NCBI GenBank assembly: GCA_036346225.1
Contig: JARFIW010000108.1
Coordinates: forward strand, 2,790,001 to 2,854,000
Direction of reading: 5' to 3'
Source of the DNA: Platerodrilus igneus
Lineage: Eukaryota > Arthropoda > Insecta > Coleoptera > Lycidae
Length of the DNA stretch: 64,000 bases
The translations under genes were made by a program, and so were the position numbers. Within the stretch, counting starts at the first letter, position 1; each line of letters begins with the position of its first letter. The notes beneath the pieces are model-generated. The model searched no databases and had not been told where the DNA came from. It worked only from the letters and a program-made list of their open reading frames with translations. This document shows positions 12,020-22,144 of this stretch, piece by piece.

Positions 12020-12480
12020 CCGGGTGTAACAAAATAAGTGTAAAACATTTCAGGGGATGATTCCTCATCGTAAAAGAGATAGGGTCTTTCATATAAAGAA
12101 ACTTCATTGGAGCATACCTTGTTAAGATACATCCCCTTAAAGGGGTACATAAAATTAGTTTTTCATTTTTTTTACAAACTTTAAAAAAGGTACAAAATTG
12201 AAATTAAAGTGATATTTTTTACTATCAAAAATACACTGACTCAGTAATCTATTTGGTTTACCCCGTGGTTGTAAGGGGTGGAAAACGCAACCCCTAAAAT
12301 TTATTTCCAATGTAACTTTTTGTCTTATTATTTGTTTGCCATTTAAAAATTTATTTCCAATAGCTAATTTCATTCTAAACAAAAAATGTCTCTTGAATTT
12401 TCTGCCCAAAATTAACCAGTTTGCAGAAAAAAAATTATTTTACAAACAACTACAGAGATACATCGTCATAAATGCAAACT
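12020..12480 (+). repeat. Mariner left terminal inverted repeat (~460 bp)
   Basis: It pairs with 16507-16969 in inverse orientation. Identity is high across the whole length, with scattered substitutions and small indels, and continues inward to 'CTACAGAGAT..TCGTCATAA'. Very long termini are uncommon for mariner elements, which mostly have short ones. Confidence 0.85.
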
Positions 12481-12746
12481 GGATTATTATTATTTTGTAG
12501 TTACTACCTGCATCAAAGTATGATTAAAGATGAATAAACAAAACTAATTTATTAATAACAAAACATACAACATGTAGAAATCATAGTATATGTTAAATAT
12601 GTCCACCTTCAGTCATTACACATGCATCTAGACCATAGGTTCCCAACCTTTTCTGAACCACCGCCCCCTCTACTGGAAAAAACCTCCAATGCCCCCCTCC
12701 TCATCATAGTGCATTATAACGAATATTAAAATATTGTTGCATAGTA

Positions 12747-12748
<2 letters not shown>

Positions 12749-12796
<48 letters not shown>
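12749..12796. repeat. (TA)n microsatellite
   Basis: About 24 TA repeats lie just inside the left end of the hAT element. Confidence 0.95.
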
Positions 12797-12800
<4 letters not shown>

Positions 12801-12990
12801 GATACTCATATCTGAACGTTGCACTTTTGACTGCTATTACAAGCGTTCACTAAAGCGTTGGACAAGGTATATATATTAAAATCGCAAAAGTAAACCTTAA
12901 TTAAAACGACTATCAAATGTAGTACAAACTTGTTTATTAAAAACTTAAATATGAATACATAATGAACAGAAAAAAGATTAAGAAGAAAAA

Positions 12991-14748
12991 TTAATGAGAT
13001 AGTTGAGGCTGGTGAAGTTTTAACAATTTGCTAATGTCGGGTTCCAATTTCGTTAACATCAGCTGCAAATCGCCACGTTCAGTAATGTGCAGTCTGTTCC
13101 TTTTCTTAGACAATAAATTAGCTACTGCACTGAACCCACGCTCAGCCAAATAAGATGAAGGAAATGCAATTAAAAATATCTGTACTCTTGACCACAATCC
13201 AGGGTAAAGAACTGGTATTGGTTTTGAAGCCAGAACTCTTGATATCCATTTCTGAATTTTACTTTTAGTTCTTCGTTAGTTGTGAGTTCTACGAGTTCCT
13301 CTTCTAAATTTGATGATTCTGCTGTATCTGCATTTGCGAAAGGATCTAAAACCCAACCCGGTATATTCATGTTTAAAATATCCTGGAATCGCTCCACACA
13401 ATCAACATGAAGAACGTCCAAGTGTTGGCAGTAAGTAAGTAAATCTTCATGTTTTGCAGAGACTGCTGATAATGTGGGAAAGTGACTGTATTCACCTCTC
13501 CCTAGATTTCGTTTGAATAGAAGAAGTTTTCCCACAAAAGCAGCTATGACGTTTTTGTTTTAATTAAATTCAATTCGTCACCTTGCAATTGTAAATTGAC
13601 TTCATTAAATATTTTAAACAAGTCTGTCAAATAAGCGATGTCATTTTATGTATAATCAGGTTTTCGCGCAATTTTTCGTTTCTGTTTTCAAGAAAGTCCA
13701 GTACTGAATCAAATAGTTGAAAAAACGGTTCAAACAAGTACCTTTTGAGAGCCAACGAACTTCTGTGTGCAGCACAAGCGATTGTAATCTTCATCATTTT
13801 CACTACAAAGTTGGCTAAATAATCTGTCATGCAATGAATTGCTTCTAATCGTATTTACTGCTCTAATAACGTAATGAAGCGGCGAATGCAAACGTTCGTT
13901 CAGATTTTTGCAACCAAGTGCTGACGATGAATAATACAATGTATAGCGAGTACATTTGGTACTGCTTGTTTCAAATGAGCTATGAAACCCTTATGACGTC
14001 CGTCATTGCTGGAGCACCATCAGTAGCTGCCGACAAAATATTATGCATAGGTATTTCTTTCTCTTGAAAAACGTACTCATGGTATTAAATATCGTTTCTC
14101 CCTTTGTATCAGTTTCCAAATTTTTGCAAATAATAACTCTTGATAAATTTTTCGTCTTTTATGAACCGAACGTATGATAACAGCAGTACTTCGTTATTTG
14201 GTAGAGTGGATTCATCAAGTTGAATGGAAAAATTGCAAGTTTTAAGTAATCGCATAATGATATTTCAACGTCTTGAGCCATTTCGTCTATTCTCCTTTGC
14301 ACTGAGTTATTACTCAGAGGAATTTTTCTGATGACATCTGCCGATGTCTTATGATGAAGAACAGTTTTATTACCTCTCTGACTGCCGGCAAGATAAGTTC
14401 CTCGCCAATGGTATGTGGTTTTCCCGTTTTTGCGATTAACAATGAAATGTTATATGATGCTCGTAGTCCATCATCTTCTTGTTTAGAAGACGACGCAAAT
14501 AGGTTTGATATAGTTGGCTGTTTCAAATATTTCTTCTGCAGTTCTTGAAAATAGGACAAATCTTTGTCCTTTTATCAGTATGCATTTTATTTAAATGTTC
14601 TTGTAGCCTAGAAGGCTTCATGGCTTCATTTGAGAAAACTTTTGGCAAAGTAAACACATGGGTAATGATGGGATTACAGGAGAGTGCGTAAATCCATATT
14701 TAAAATACAAAAGACTGTACTGCGGCATTTCTTCTTAGATTCAGACAT
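12991..14748 (-). pseudogene. hAT transposase, ZBED5/SCAND3-like, frameshifted
   Basis: The likely start is the methionine at 14748 ('MSESKKKCR'). After a frameshift comes a BED-type zinc finger ('CLLCQKVFSNEAMKPSRLQ', then 'HLNKMH', 14600-14670). The 'ISNLFASSS..LRASYNISL' linker follows at 14430-14510, then 'TIGEELILPAVREVI'. Further left are pieces of the catalytic and insertion domains (13627-13939, 13170-13535) and the C-terminal dimerisation motif 'LAERGFSAVANLLSKKRNRL' (13085-13155). The order and motifs match the hAT family that also gave rise to the vertebrate ZBED5/FAM200/SCAND3 genes. At least five frameshifts or stops break it, so no functional protein is expected. Confidence 0.88.
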
Positions 14749-16506
14749 TTTGAAATCCAAAACTTGCCACGGTTTAAAATAAATTAACTTTTCAACGAAT
14801 TTATAGATAATTATAAAATTAATGGTTATAATGACTTATATAACTTATCACTCACGAACATGGATTATTTGCAAGCACACAAAATAATAACACATTCCTA
14901 GAGCTATCCCTGCCTTTTATCGTTTGATTTCATACAAGCATCAACTTGTATGTTTTATCTTGTTTGCGATGCGGTGCACTTTGTAAGCAAGTCATATCGC
15001 GTCTTTGTTTATCAACTTGCAAAGACTTGTTGCGGACAATATTAAGCGAATTAGGTATTCATAGACCTAATGCTGAATTAAATGTTTTAAAGTATATTTT
15101 CTCGATAACAATAACATAGACATTTTAGATAGCTAAATAAACTGTCTATTCATGCCAACTAGGTATTTTCAAAGTATTTTAATATATTTATTTTCTAAAA
15201 GGTAAGCACGTCACGAACGCCCCCTTGATCCTCCTAACGCCCCCCTTTTGCCCCTGTACTCGCTACCGCCCCCTTTGAAAGCTACAGCACCCACTGGGGG
15301 GCGGTACCGCCCCCGTTGGGAACCTATGATCTAGACGTAGGCGCATTGAGCCACCTAATCGCTCAAATATTCCAGGAGTCTCTCTAATTACCCTGCACGC
15401 ATCGATGATGCGGTTTCTTAAGTCCTCTACATCGCGAACAGGAGTAGGATAAACCAAACTCTGTAAATGATCCCAAGTAGAGAAATCGAGAGGATCAAAT
15501 CCGGGGATCGAACGGGCCAATTCTGTGGTCTTCCTCGACCTATCCAATGATTTGGATATGTTTGAGTTAAATGCTGACGTGCTGCTTGACTAAAATGGGC
15601 GGGAGCCCCATCATGCGTAAAAAACATAACCCTTTTGATACCACAAGGAACTTCCTCCAGCAGTACTGGATGCACTTCTTTTAAAAATTGAGTGTATGCC
15701 TCACCATTTAATCGAGGAGGTAGAAAAGGAGGGCCAATTAAATAATCCTCAATAACTCCGACCCACACATAAAGACAAAAATGTTCTTGATGGTTAGCTT
15801 GGACAATAGAGTGAGGGTTTTCATTAGCCCATATGTGGTTATTATGAAAATTAATAATCTTGTCCCGAGAAAAAGTACATTCGTCTGCGAATTCGATCGT
15901 CTTCAGAAAGTTGGGATTTCTTCTAATCATTTCCAGCATCCAGTTGGAAAATTCAAGACGGTTAAGAAAATCTCGCAGTAACAGTGCCTGTATTCGTTGT
16001 GGATGGTAGGGGTATAAGAGTTGTTCCTTTAAAATTCGAAATACCATCATATGATCAACATTTAACTCGAAAGCAATCTTTCTAGTACTGCTAGTGGGTT
16101 GTTCTTCAACCAAATTAAGTACTGCTTCTTCAAGCTGTGGTGTTCTAACTTCTCGATGGCGACCATAATCCTGCGTTTTTTTTCTCGAATGAACCATATT
16201 CTCGTAATCGTTGATGAAGTTGGGCAAATATTCTATGCGAAGGAAGCTGCCGTTGAGGATACATTTCAGCATACCTTCTACAAGCTTCTAACACACTACC
16301 CCGCGACAGACCGTAAAAGTAATTCATATCAGCCATTTCCGCATTTGTGTATGCCATTTTAATAACAAGTGAATTATTAAACTAACAAATTAAGAACAGA
16401 ACAACAATACACAATTATTAATTAAATTTCAAAAATTTACAAACTGATAGCATGATAACAATTTAATTGTCACTATCACTAAAAGCGACCTACTAGATAA
16501 ATTAGT

Positions 16507-16969
16507 TTCGCATTTTCGTCTTATGACGAAGTAATCTCTGTAGTTGTTTGTAAAATAATTTTTTTCTGCGAACTGGTTAATTTTGAGCAAAAATTCAAGA
16601 GACATTTTTGTTTCGAATGAAATAAGCTATTGAAAATAAATTTTTAAATGACAAACAAATAATAAGACAAAAAGTTACATTAGAAATAAATTTTAAGGGT
16701 TGCGTTTTCCACCCCTTAGAACCATGGGATAAACCAAATAAATTACTGAGTAAGTGTATTTTTGATAGTAAAAAATGTCACCTTAATTTCAATTTTGTAA
16801 CTTTTTAGTGTTTGTAAAAAAAATGAAAAAGAAATTTTATGTACGCCCTTTAAGGGGCCGTATCTTAAAAGGGATGCCCCAATAAAGTTTCTTTATCTGA
16901 AAGACCCTATCTCTTTTATGATGAGGAATCACCCCCTGAAATGTTTTGCACTTATTTTGTTACACCCGG
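16507..16969 (-). repeat. Mariner right terminal inverted repeat (~460 bp)
   Basis: This is the inverse of 12020-12480. The two arms differ by scattered point changes and small indels, so the element is not very recent. Confidence 0.85.
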
Positions 16970-16979
16970 TATAACGATT

Positions 16980-17450
16980 TCCTAAGTAAGTGGTTTCTTG
17001 CTTTGAGTAATGCATTCTTTTCTTTGCTTAATTCCATTCTTTCCTCATGCCTCACTTGTGCAACTTCTTCTGATCTTTTAAATAGTTATACAATATCAGC
17101 AGCTGTCTGTTTTGGCTTCTCCGTTAAGCATCGTTTCTATCTTGCACTATTATTACAGTAATAATTAGTGGATATAGTGGAGGTGCTGGTTCTATCCTCA
17201 ACTATAGTATAGTATTCGTCTGAAGTACCAGCAATCCTAAAATAAAGAAATTTTTAATTAGATGCCCTAATTACCGAAGCAAGTGTAATATTATTTAAAT
17301 GTTCAAATTCTTACGTAGTTAGTCCTGTTCGTTTTAGTAAGTCATTCCGGGTGATAATTGAGGACACACCCGCTAATACTTCAGGATACACATTCGCTTC
17401 TTTAATATATATTCCATCCATCTCTCTACAATTAGTTATTTTAATTTATC
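16980..17450 (-). pseudogene. Possible Harbinger Myb-accessory relic
   Basis: The minus strand reads 'KPKQTAADIV', a stop, then 'SEEVAQVRHEERMELSKEKN' and more helical sequence around 16985-17120. This is a charged, coiled-coil-like tail of the kind found at the end of Harbinger Myb/SANT accessory proteins. Further upstream on the same strand (17320-17440) is a short open piece, 'MDGIYIKEANVYPEVLAGVS', bounded by splice-like sites. The identification is an inference from the tail and from the PIF nuclease fragment on the other side of the mariner insertion. Neither piece is long enough for certainty. Confidence 0.35.
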
Positions 17451-17514
17451 TAAAAATAAAATAGGGCAATTAAATAAGTTCATGGATTGAGTTACACACC
17501 CTGTATAACTTTAG

Positions 17515-17905
17515 ATTTTTTCCCTATTTCTACACATGTAAATGGCATCTTCCACGTGTATCGTATTCTAGCATGATGTTGAAATAATGTGTTTGTGATC
17601 GTTAAATTGTTCTTGTAGCAAAATTCTACCAGCCTATCGCCCCTGTCATTTCACATGCCTGAACCAAATAAACCTACTACCGCACATTCCCTGACCTCAC
17701 CTACATACCACTGCATTAAAATCCCCCGTAATTACTAAATTTTCATGTCCTTTTACGTATCTTAGTATGTCTTCGATATCTTTGTAGATCGCCTCTCCCT
17801 CTTCCTCGCTGTAGCTAGAGGTGGACATGTATACTTGTATTGTTACTGTATTTACCGGTTTAGATTGTAATCTAACCATGAGTACTCTTTCGTTCTTTTA
17901 ATATA
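17515..17905 (-). pseudogene. RTE/BovB-like LINE endonuclease fragment
   Basis: The minus strand from 17879 encodes an apurinic-type endonuclease segment ('MVRLQSKPVNTVTIQVYMST', then 'VITGDFNAVV'), nearly the same as the plus-strand copy at 19159-19330. The sequence left of it, to 17515, continues with the 'RRYTW'-type region out of frame. The GDFNA motif is part of the endonuclease active site in this family. The two copies form an inverted pair about 1.2 kb apart. Confidence 0.85.
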
Positions 17906-18469
17906 ATATACGGGAAAACCCCATTACATAAAAGTATTACAATCCTATTGAACTTAAAAATACTAACAACCTACAAATAATTTACGAAGTTACACGTACG
18001 CGCAATAATCTCTTCCTCTTCGAACTTGTAGTGGAAGAACAAAAAAAGTGTAGCTGTTCATTGAACGTATTTCCGTAAATTAAAATTCTCGACAGAGCAG
18101 TGTATTTCCCATAATTTGTGTGATAAAAGTCCACTGCAAATGGAGGTATATGACGTGTATTAAAATTTCTACAATGAAGTTTTACCTCTGAAGTAAGTGC
18201 ACTTGAATTAATTTGCCCTGATATACGCTGATGTAAATATATCAAGTCTATGTGTAAACGCCAAGTTTCAAGTGTTTCGAGGTTTAAAAGTGATAGAATA
18301 TCGGAGTAACTATAATCCTTTCTGGTTATATGCATTTTATGAGTACAGGCATCTTACAAATTTCCTTTAAATTCCTTCAATGTTCCTAATATGTATCAAA
18401 TAAAATGAGCGCGTCTGTTAACACTTACAAGCATTTGCATTGATTTATTTACAGTTCTATGTATGTGGT
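17906..18469. other. No recognisable gene
   Basis: AT-rich spacer between inverted LINE copies. A 117-codon minus-strand frame at 17982-18335 has no recognisable domain and low complexity of the AT-rich kind. Confidence 0.5.
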
Positions 18470-19790
18470 GATCCATTTCGAATGGACCTGCACCTTGCCG
18501 AAGTTCTAAATTACTAGAACAGGTGAAATGGCTTGCGTGTTCTAATGAGCTAAAGAGCCAAACTACAGGTCCAACCAAAGTAGTAGGGTCGTTACTGAGG
18601 AACCAGACTATGACAGGTCCCCGAAAGAAGGCAGCGGCTCTTTCGGTACTTAGATTGGCAGAGACCATAGGGGTCGGTATGGCAGTCTAAGACACACTAC
18701 CGCGATGTGGAAGGCAACCAGAAACCACCACATTACCTCCCAAGTACACAGTGTACTTACATTGTAACAAACATGATGGCATTTCTCTGGGATAAAAGAT
18801 TCCGGAGTTAAAATAGTCCCCCATTCAGATCTCCGGGAGGGGACTACTTCGGAGGATGCGATCGGAAAGCTAAAAATAAGAGTCGGGAACATTCTGCGAG
18901 TCGGAGCATGAAATGTCAGAAGTATGAAGCAAGTAGGTAAACTAGAGAACCTAAAAATCGAAATGAATAGGTTATTACTAGACATAGTAGGGATCAGCGA
19001 AGTTAGGTGGCCAGAGGCGGGGGATTTTTGGAGTGGAGACTTCAGGGTAATTCATACAGGAGCAGAGGAAGGAAATTTGAGTGTGGGGATAGTTATGCGT
19101 AAAAAGATAGGATACTGTGTAGAAAATTATTTACAAAAGAACGAAAGAATACTCATGATTAGATTAGAATCTAAACCGGTAAACACAGTAATAATACAAG
19201 TATACATGCCCACCTCTAGCTACAGTGACGAAGAGGTAAAAGCCATCTACAAAGATATCGAAGACATATTAAGATACGTAAAAGGACATGAAAATTTAAT
19301 AATTGTGGGGGATTTTAATGCTGTGGTAGGTGAGGGTAGGGAAGGAGCGGTAGTAGGTTTATTTGGTTTAGGCACAAGAAACGACAGGGGAAATAGGCTG
19401 GTAGAATTTTGCGACAAGAACAATTTAATCACAAACATATTATTTCAACATCATGCTAGAAGACGATATACGTGGAAGATGCCAGGAGATATAGGAAGAT
19501 ATCAAATAGATTAAAAAATAGGAGAGATAGGATGATAGGCCACATACTACGGCATGAGGGAATAGTGCGGAATATATTAGAAGCAGAGATAGAAAAAAAA
19601 AGAAGAAGACGCAGATCTAGGTTAGACTACTACACACAGATAGTAAAAGATGTAGGCTGTAGGGGTTTCAGGGAGATGTGTAGGCTAGCCCAAAATAGAA
19701 ATCAATGGAGGTACGCATCCAACCAATCCCAAGATGGATAAACTAATGACGAAAAGATAACTGCTTAAACATGATGATTATTATAAGTAA
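18470..19790 (+). mobile_element. RTE/BovB-like LINE, 5' end joined to 3' end (reverse transcriptase deleted)
   Basis: This is the best-preserved copy of the family. It comprises a 5' untranslated region (18470-18910, matched in inverse by 31850-32345), the endonuclease frame and the C-terminal block with tail. The reverse-transcriptase domain, ~1.5-2 kb in intact relatives, is absent. The join is near 19500, where the endonuclease frame ends and the 'RRDRMIGHILRH' C-terminal block begins. The tail ends around 19745-19780. Confidence 0.85.
18924..19741 (+). pseudogene. Internally deleted RTE-type LINE ORF (endonuclease plus C-terminal block)
   Basis: The frame 18924-19514 encodes an endonuclease/exonuclease/phosphatase-fold domain: 'IVGISEVRWPEAGDFWSGDF' (residues 21-40), 'VIIQVYMPTSSYSDEE' (~91-106), 'IIVGDFNAVVGEG' (~126-138) and 'RRRYTW' (~180). 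In this family the domain nicks target DNA for target-primed reverse transcription. In a shifted frame, 19500-19741 encodes the family's C-terminal segment ('RMIGHILRHEGIVRNILEAE' to 'SNQSQDG'). The palm domain with its catalytic aspartates is missing, so this copy cannot be autonomous. The methionine at 18924 follows a broken 'WNVRSM'-type start of the domain, so the true start lay upstream. Confidence 0.85.
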
Positions 19791-20265
19791 CTACAAGAAT
19801 TGGTTGGGCAATATTCTCGAATAATGTTAAGTGTGTGAAAGGATTTACTGGAAAACCATTATTTCGGCAAATGTCTAAGTGTTTGGGGATCTTGGTAGCC
19901 ACAGGTTGATTAACCCCCTTCACTGAATCTCGGTGAAATAGGGCATAAAATTAGAAAACAATAGAAGGGGAACAAGCTGTATACACATGCTGTGTGAGAA
20001 TTTCAGGGAACTATGTAGGCCAGCTCAGAATATAAATAAACGCAGGTACGTGTCCAACCAGTTTTGAGACGGGAAACCTAATGATGAAAAAATATGCGCA
20101 GATAAATCTGAGGATTAGTATAAACAACTAGTTGTTGGTTGCGAAATATCTGCAACTAATGTTGACTGTGCGAAGAGATATATTGGAAAATATACTAAAT
20201 CGGTAAATGGTTGTGTTGGGGTAACTTGGCAGCCACAGGCTGCTTACCTCCCTTCACAACCACTG
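19790..20265 (+). repeat. Repeat X with LINE tail, two tandem-like units
   Basis: Two related modules follow each other: repeat X (19790-19930) plus LINE tail (~19995-20085), then repeat X again (20100-20265) plus the LINE fragment that begins at ~20280. Both X units share 'GGAAAA', 'AAATGT.T.TGTTGGG', 'GGCAGCCACAGG'-type sequence and 'GAAATAGGG'. The arrangement suggests a segmental duplication of 'X + LINE tail'. Confidence 0.6.
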
Positions 20266-20279
20266 AAGGTCGGAGAAAT

Positions 20280-20800
20280 AGGGTATATAACTGTAAAACA
20301 ATAGAAGGTGACCGAACTGCATCTAACAAGAAAGAACAGCACCTATAAGAAAAGACAACATACATAGAACAAGAAGAAAATTGTTGAAAGCATACGTGTG
20401 GAGCACAGCACAGTATGCCTATGAAACACGGGCAGTCTGAAACGCAGACAGAAAAAGGTAGCAGCCTTTTGAAATGCTGTGCTTCAGATGTATGAGGACG
20501 ATAGCATGGACAGACAAAGATAATAACAAATAGGTTATAGAAATAGTAGGGGAACAAGGATATCTGGGGAAAAAGATAAGAGAAATAGAAGGGCAAAATA
20601 CGCTCTAAGGCATTTTTCGGAATAGCATGGGATATATTACAAGCAGAGATATGAAAAAAGAGGTAGATATAGACCTAGATCAGATAGTTATAGATGCAGA
20701 CTGTACAAATTTCAGGGAAATCTGTAGGTTAGTTCAGAATAGGAAACAATGATGGTACGCGTCTAACCAGTTCCAGGACTGAAGACCTAATGATGATGAT
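20280..20800 (+). pseudogene. RTE/BovB-like LINE, C-terminal fragment
   Basis: The plus strand carries, out of frame, the region after the palm ('ESIRVEHSTVCL', 'GSLKRRQKKVAAF'), then the 'ISGEKDKRNRR' segment, and ends with the usual tail ('VRV*PVPGLKT') and ATGATG triplets at ~20785-20800. It is heavily mutated. Its triplet tail abuts the Jockey relic on the opposite strand. Confidence 0.7.
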
Positions 20801-21690
20801 GTATGTGGTGATGAAATGTCAACTTGCTGTCCATCCATACTCCTAAGTCATTTATAACCTCAACTCTATTTATAGGATTATTATTTAAAATGTAATCATA
20901 TAAGATAGGTGAAGATGACTTTGAAACTGTTATAACAAAGCACTTAATATTCAGTGTTATCATATTTGCCTCGCACCAAGTACTAACTTTCAAGATATCG
21001 GACTGAAACAACTATATCTAAAAGGAATCTAATAGCCTTAAATTTTTTTACAACATCGGCATATAACAAAATTTTAGAAGTAGATACTGTTTCTGATATG
21101 TTGTTAATAAATAAATTGAACAGAATCAGACCACAATGTGATCCGTGCGGAACACCTGAAAAAACAATGATCGGGAATGAAATGTAGTTATTTATCTTGA
21201 CATATTGTAGACGATTACCAAGTCAACTTTCAATGCATGTAATAGATTCTTCATTAATAATATTAGGATTACCTACTTTAATAAATAAATTAAAAATTAA
21301 ATTAAAGCCTATAGAACGAAGCTTACAGATTAGCCGAGGATGCACTACTCTATCAAATGCTTTACTTAAATCCATATAAGCAGCATCAACTTGCAAACCT
21401 GATGCAAGAGATGTTTAACTCCTTTTGAAAAATTAAGAGAATAGTTATAGTTGAGCCTACTTTACAGACACCATGCTGTTCTTCGATTAATGTATTTTTT
21501 AAACCAAATGACTAATAATGCATCCAGAAGTTTAGGAATAGTTGACTGAATACTAACTCCATGATAATTGGTGACCAACTCTCTATCCCCTGATTTGAAA
21601 ATAGGTTTTCCAGTAATCCGGAAAAATTTCACTTTTTAAAGATACATTAAAGATATGTAACAATGGTACAATAATTGTGCATACCGTTGT
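20800..21690 (-). pseudogene. Jockey-type LINE reverse transcriptase relic
   Basis: Right to left on the minus strand: 'IFKSGDRELVTNYHGVSI' (~21590), 'QVDAAYMDLSKAFDRVV' (~21380, with one catalytic aspartate), 'FINNISETVSTSKILLYAD' (~21100-21060) and 'LQ/FQSDILKVSTWCEAN..' followed by 'VINDLGVWMDSKLTF' (21000-20830). The palm motif normally YADD reads YADV here, and several frameshifts are present. The domain order is that of Jockey-clade reverse transcriptases. The element is cut at 20800 by the RTE-type tail and at ~21690 by the gypsy LTR. A histidine-rich end to one frame comes only from the triplet repeat at the junction. Confidence 0.85.
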
Positions 21691-22134
21691 GAATTAAATC
21701 GTACAACTCCTAAGCTTTAATGAACATAAAGTAAACATGGCAATTTTATGAAACACTACTAATGACATTAACGGCAACTAACTAGTTACTTTAAATATTC
21801 CCTGTATGTTTGTTGTTGTTTGTTTAGCATTTTTCTTAATTTTCTTTGGGAATTAATCCACGCATAGTTGTTAAAATCATTTTTATTTACGTTTTAATCC
21901 ATGACCTAGGATCGTTGTCAAAATAATAAAAACTTCAAGTTTGACATTTATGACATAAATTGATTTATTGATGTTCGAAATATTTATGTCATAAATGTCA
22001 AACTTGAAGTTTTTATTATTTTGACAACGATCCTAGGTCATGGATCAAAACGTAAATAAAAATGATTTAAAAACTATGAGTGGTTTAATTCCCAAAGAAG
22101 ATTAAGAAAAATAGTTACTTTAAATATTACTACA
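21690..22134 (-). repeat. Gypsy LTR (minus element, partial), carrying a foldback insertion
   Basis: Read on the minus strand, the sequence after a purine-rich stretch (GGGGGAAAA, 22135-22143) begins 'TGTAGTAATATTTAAAGTAA'. It matches the plus-strand LTR start at 60271-60410 and a diverged one at 35583-35720. It follows the end of the gypsy integrase frame, as a 3' LTR should, with the purine run as polypurine tract. A 312-bp foldback sequence interrupts it at 21800-22111. The homology ends near 21690 against the Jockey relic. Confidence 0.7.
21800..22111. mobile_element. Foldback/MITE-like element with 17-bp target duplication
   Basis: Two ~130-bp arms (21829-21960 and 21982-22112) are inverse copies at about 95% identity and are separated by only 21 bp. 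The whole is flanked by the perfect 17-bp direct repeat TAGTTACTTTAAATATT (21783-21799 and 22112-22128). Related LTR copies at 60271 and 35583 have this site once and uninterrupted. At the left, 29 bp ('CCCTGTATGTTTG...') between the duplication and the arm are not matched in inverse at the right. No protein is encoded. The family is not recognised. Confidence 0.8.
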
Positions 22135-22144
22135 TTTTCCCCCA

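Larger units (their letters stand above)
12634..15328 (-). mobile_element. hAT element with perfect 8-bp target duplication
   Basis: The ends are exact inverted repeats: 'CATAGGTTCCCAAC' at 12634 and 'GTTGGGAACCTATG' ending at 15328. The flanking 8-bp duplication ATCTAGAC is perfect (12626-12633 and 15329-15336), as expected for hAT transposition. Length is 2695 bp. The terminal sequence resembles the 'CAGGGGTTCCCAAC' type. It sits inside the last codons of the mariner transposase, whose reading continues in frame if the insert and one copy of the duplication are ignored. The interior carries one degraded transposase gene on the minus strand. Confidence 0.95.
12593..16357 (-). pseudogene. DD41D-type mariner transposase, broken by frameshifts and a hAT insertion
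   Basis: The start is the methionine at 16357 (MAYTNAEMADMNYFYGL), a helix-turn-helix N-terminus of the type annotated as DUF4817 in insects. A frameshift in an A8 run near 16175 is followed by a second DNA-binding region and the catalytic core: 'FADECTF' (first D, ~15885), 'THDGAPAHFS' (second D, ~15615) and, across a one-base frameshift near 15500, 'DPLDF' (third D). About 41 residues separate the second and third aspartates. The C-terminus runs to 'MRLRLD' at ~15337, where the hAT begins. Beyond the hAT it resumes with 'ACVMTEGGHI' and a stop at 12593-12595. It is inactive as it stands. Confidence 0.85.
12020..16969 (-). mobile_element. Mariner-like (DD41D-type) element, interrupted by a hAT
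   Basis: The element begins 'CCGGGTGTAACAAAATAAGT' at 12020 and ends with the inverse of this at 16969. It is flanked by TA on both sides (12018-12019, 16970-16971), the target duplication of Tc1/mariner elements. It spans 4950 bp, of which 2703 bp are a nested hAT plus its target duplication, leaving an original length of about 2.25 kb. A single transposase gene on the minus strand fills the centre. The terminal inverted repeats are unusually long (~460 bp each). It is inserted into a PIF/Harbinger relic. Confidence 0.88.

Noticed and set aside
20787..20830. A histidine-rich (HHHIHHHH) protein end
   Set aside because: It is the translation of an ATGATG-type triplet tail of a LINE at a junction with the Jockey relic.
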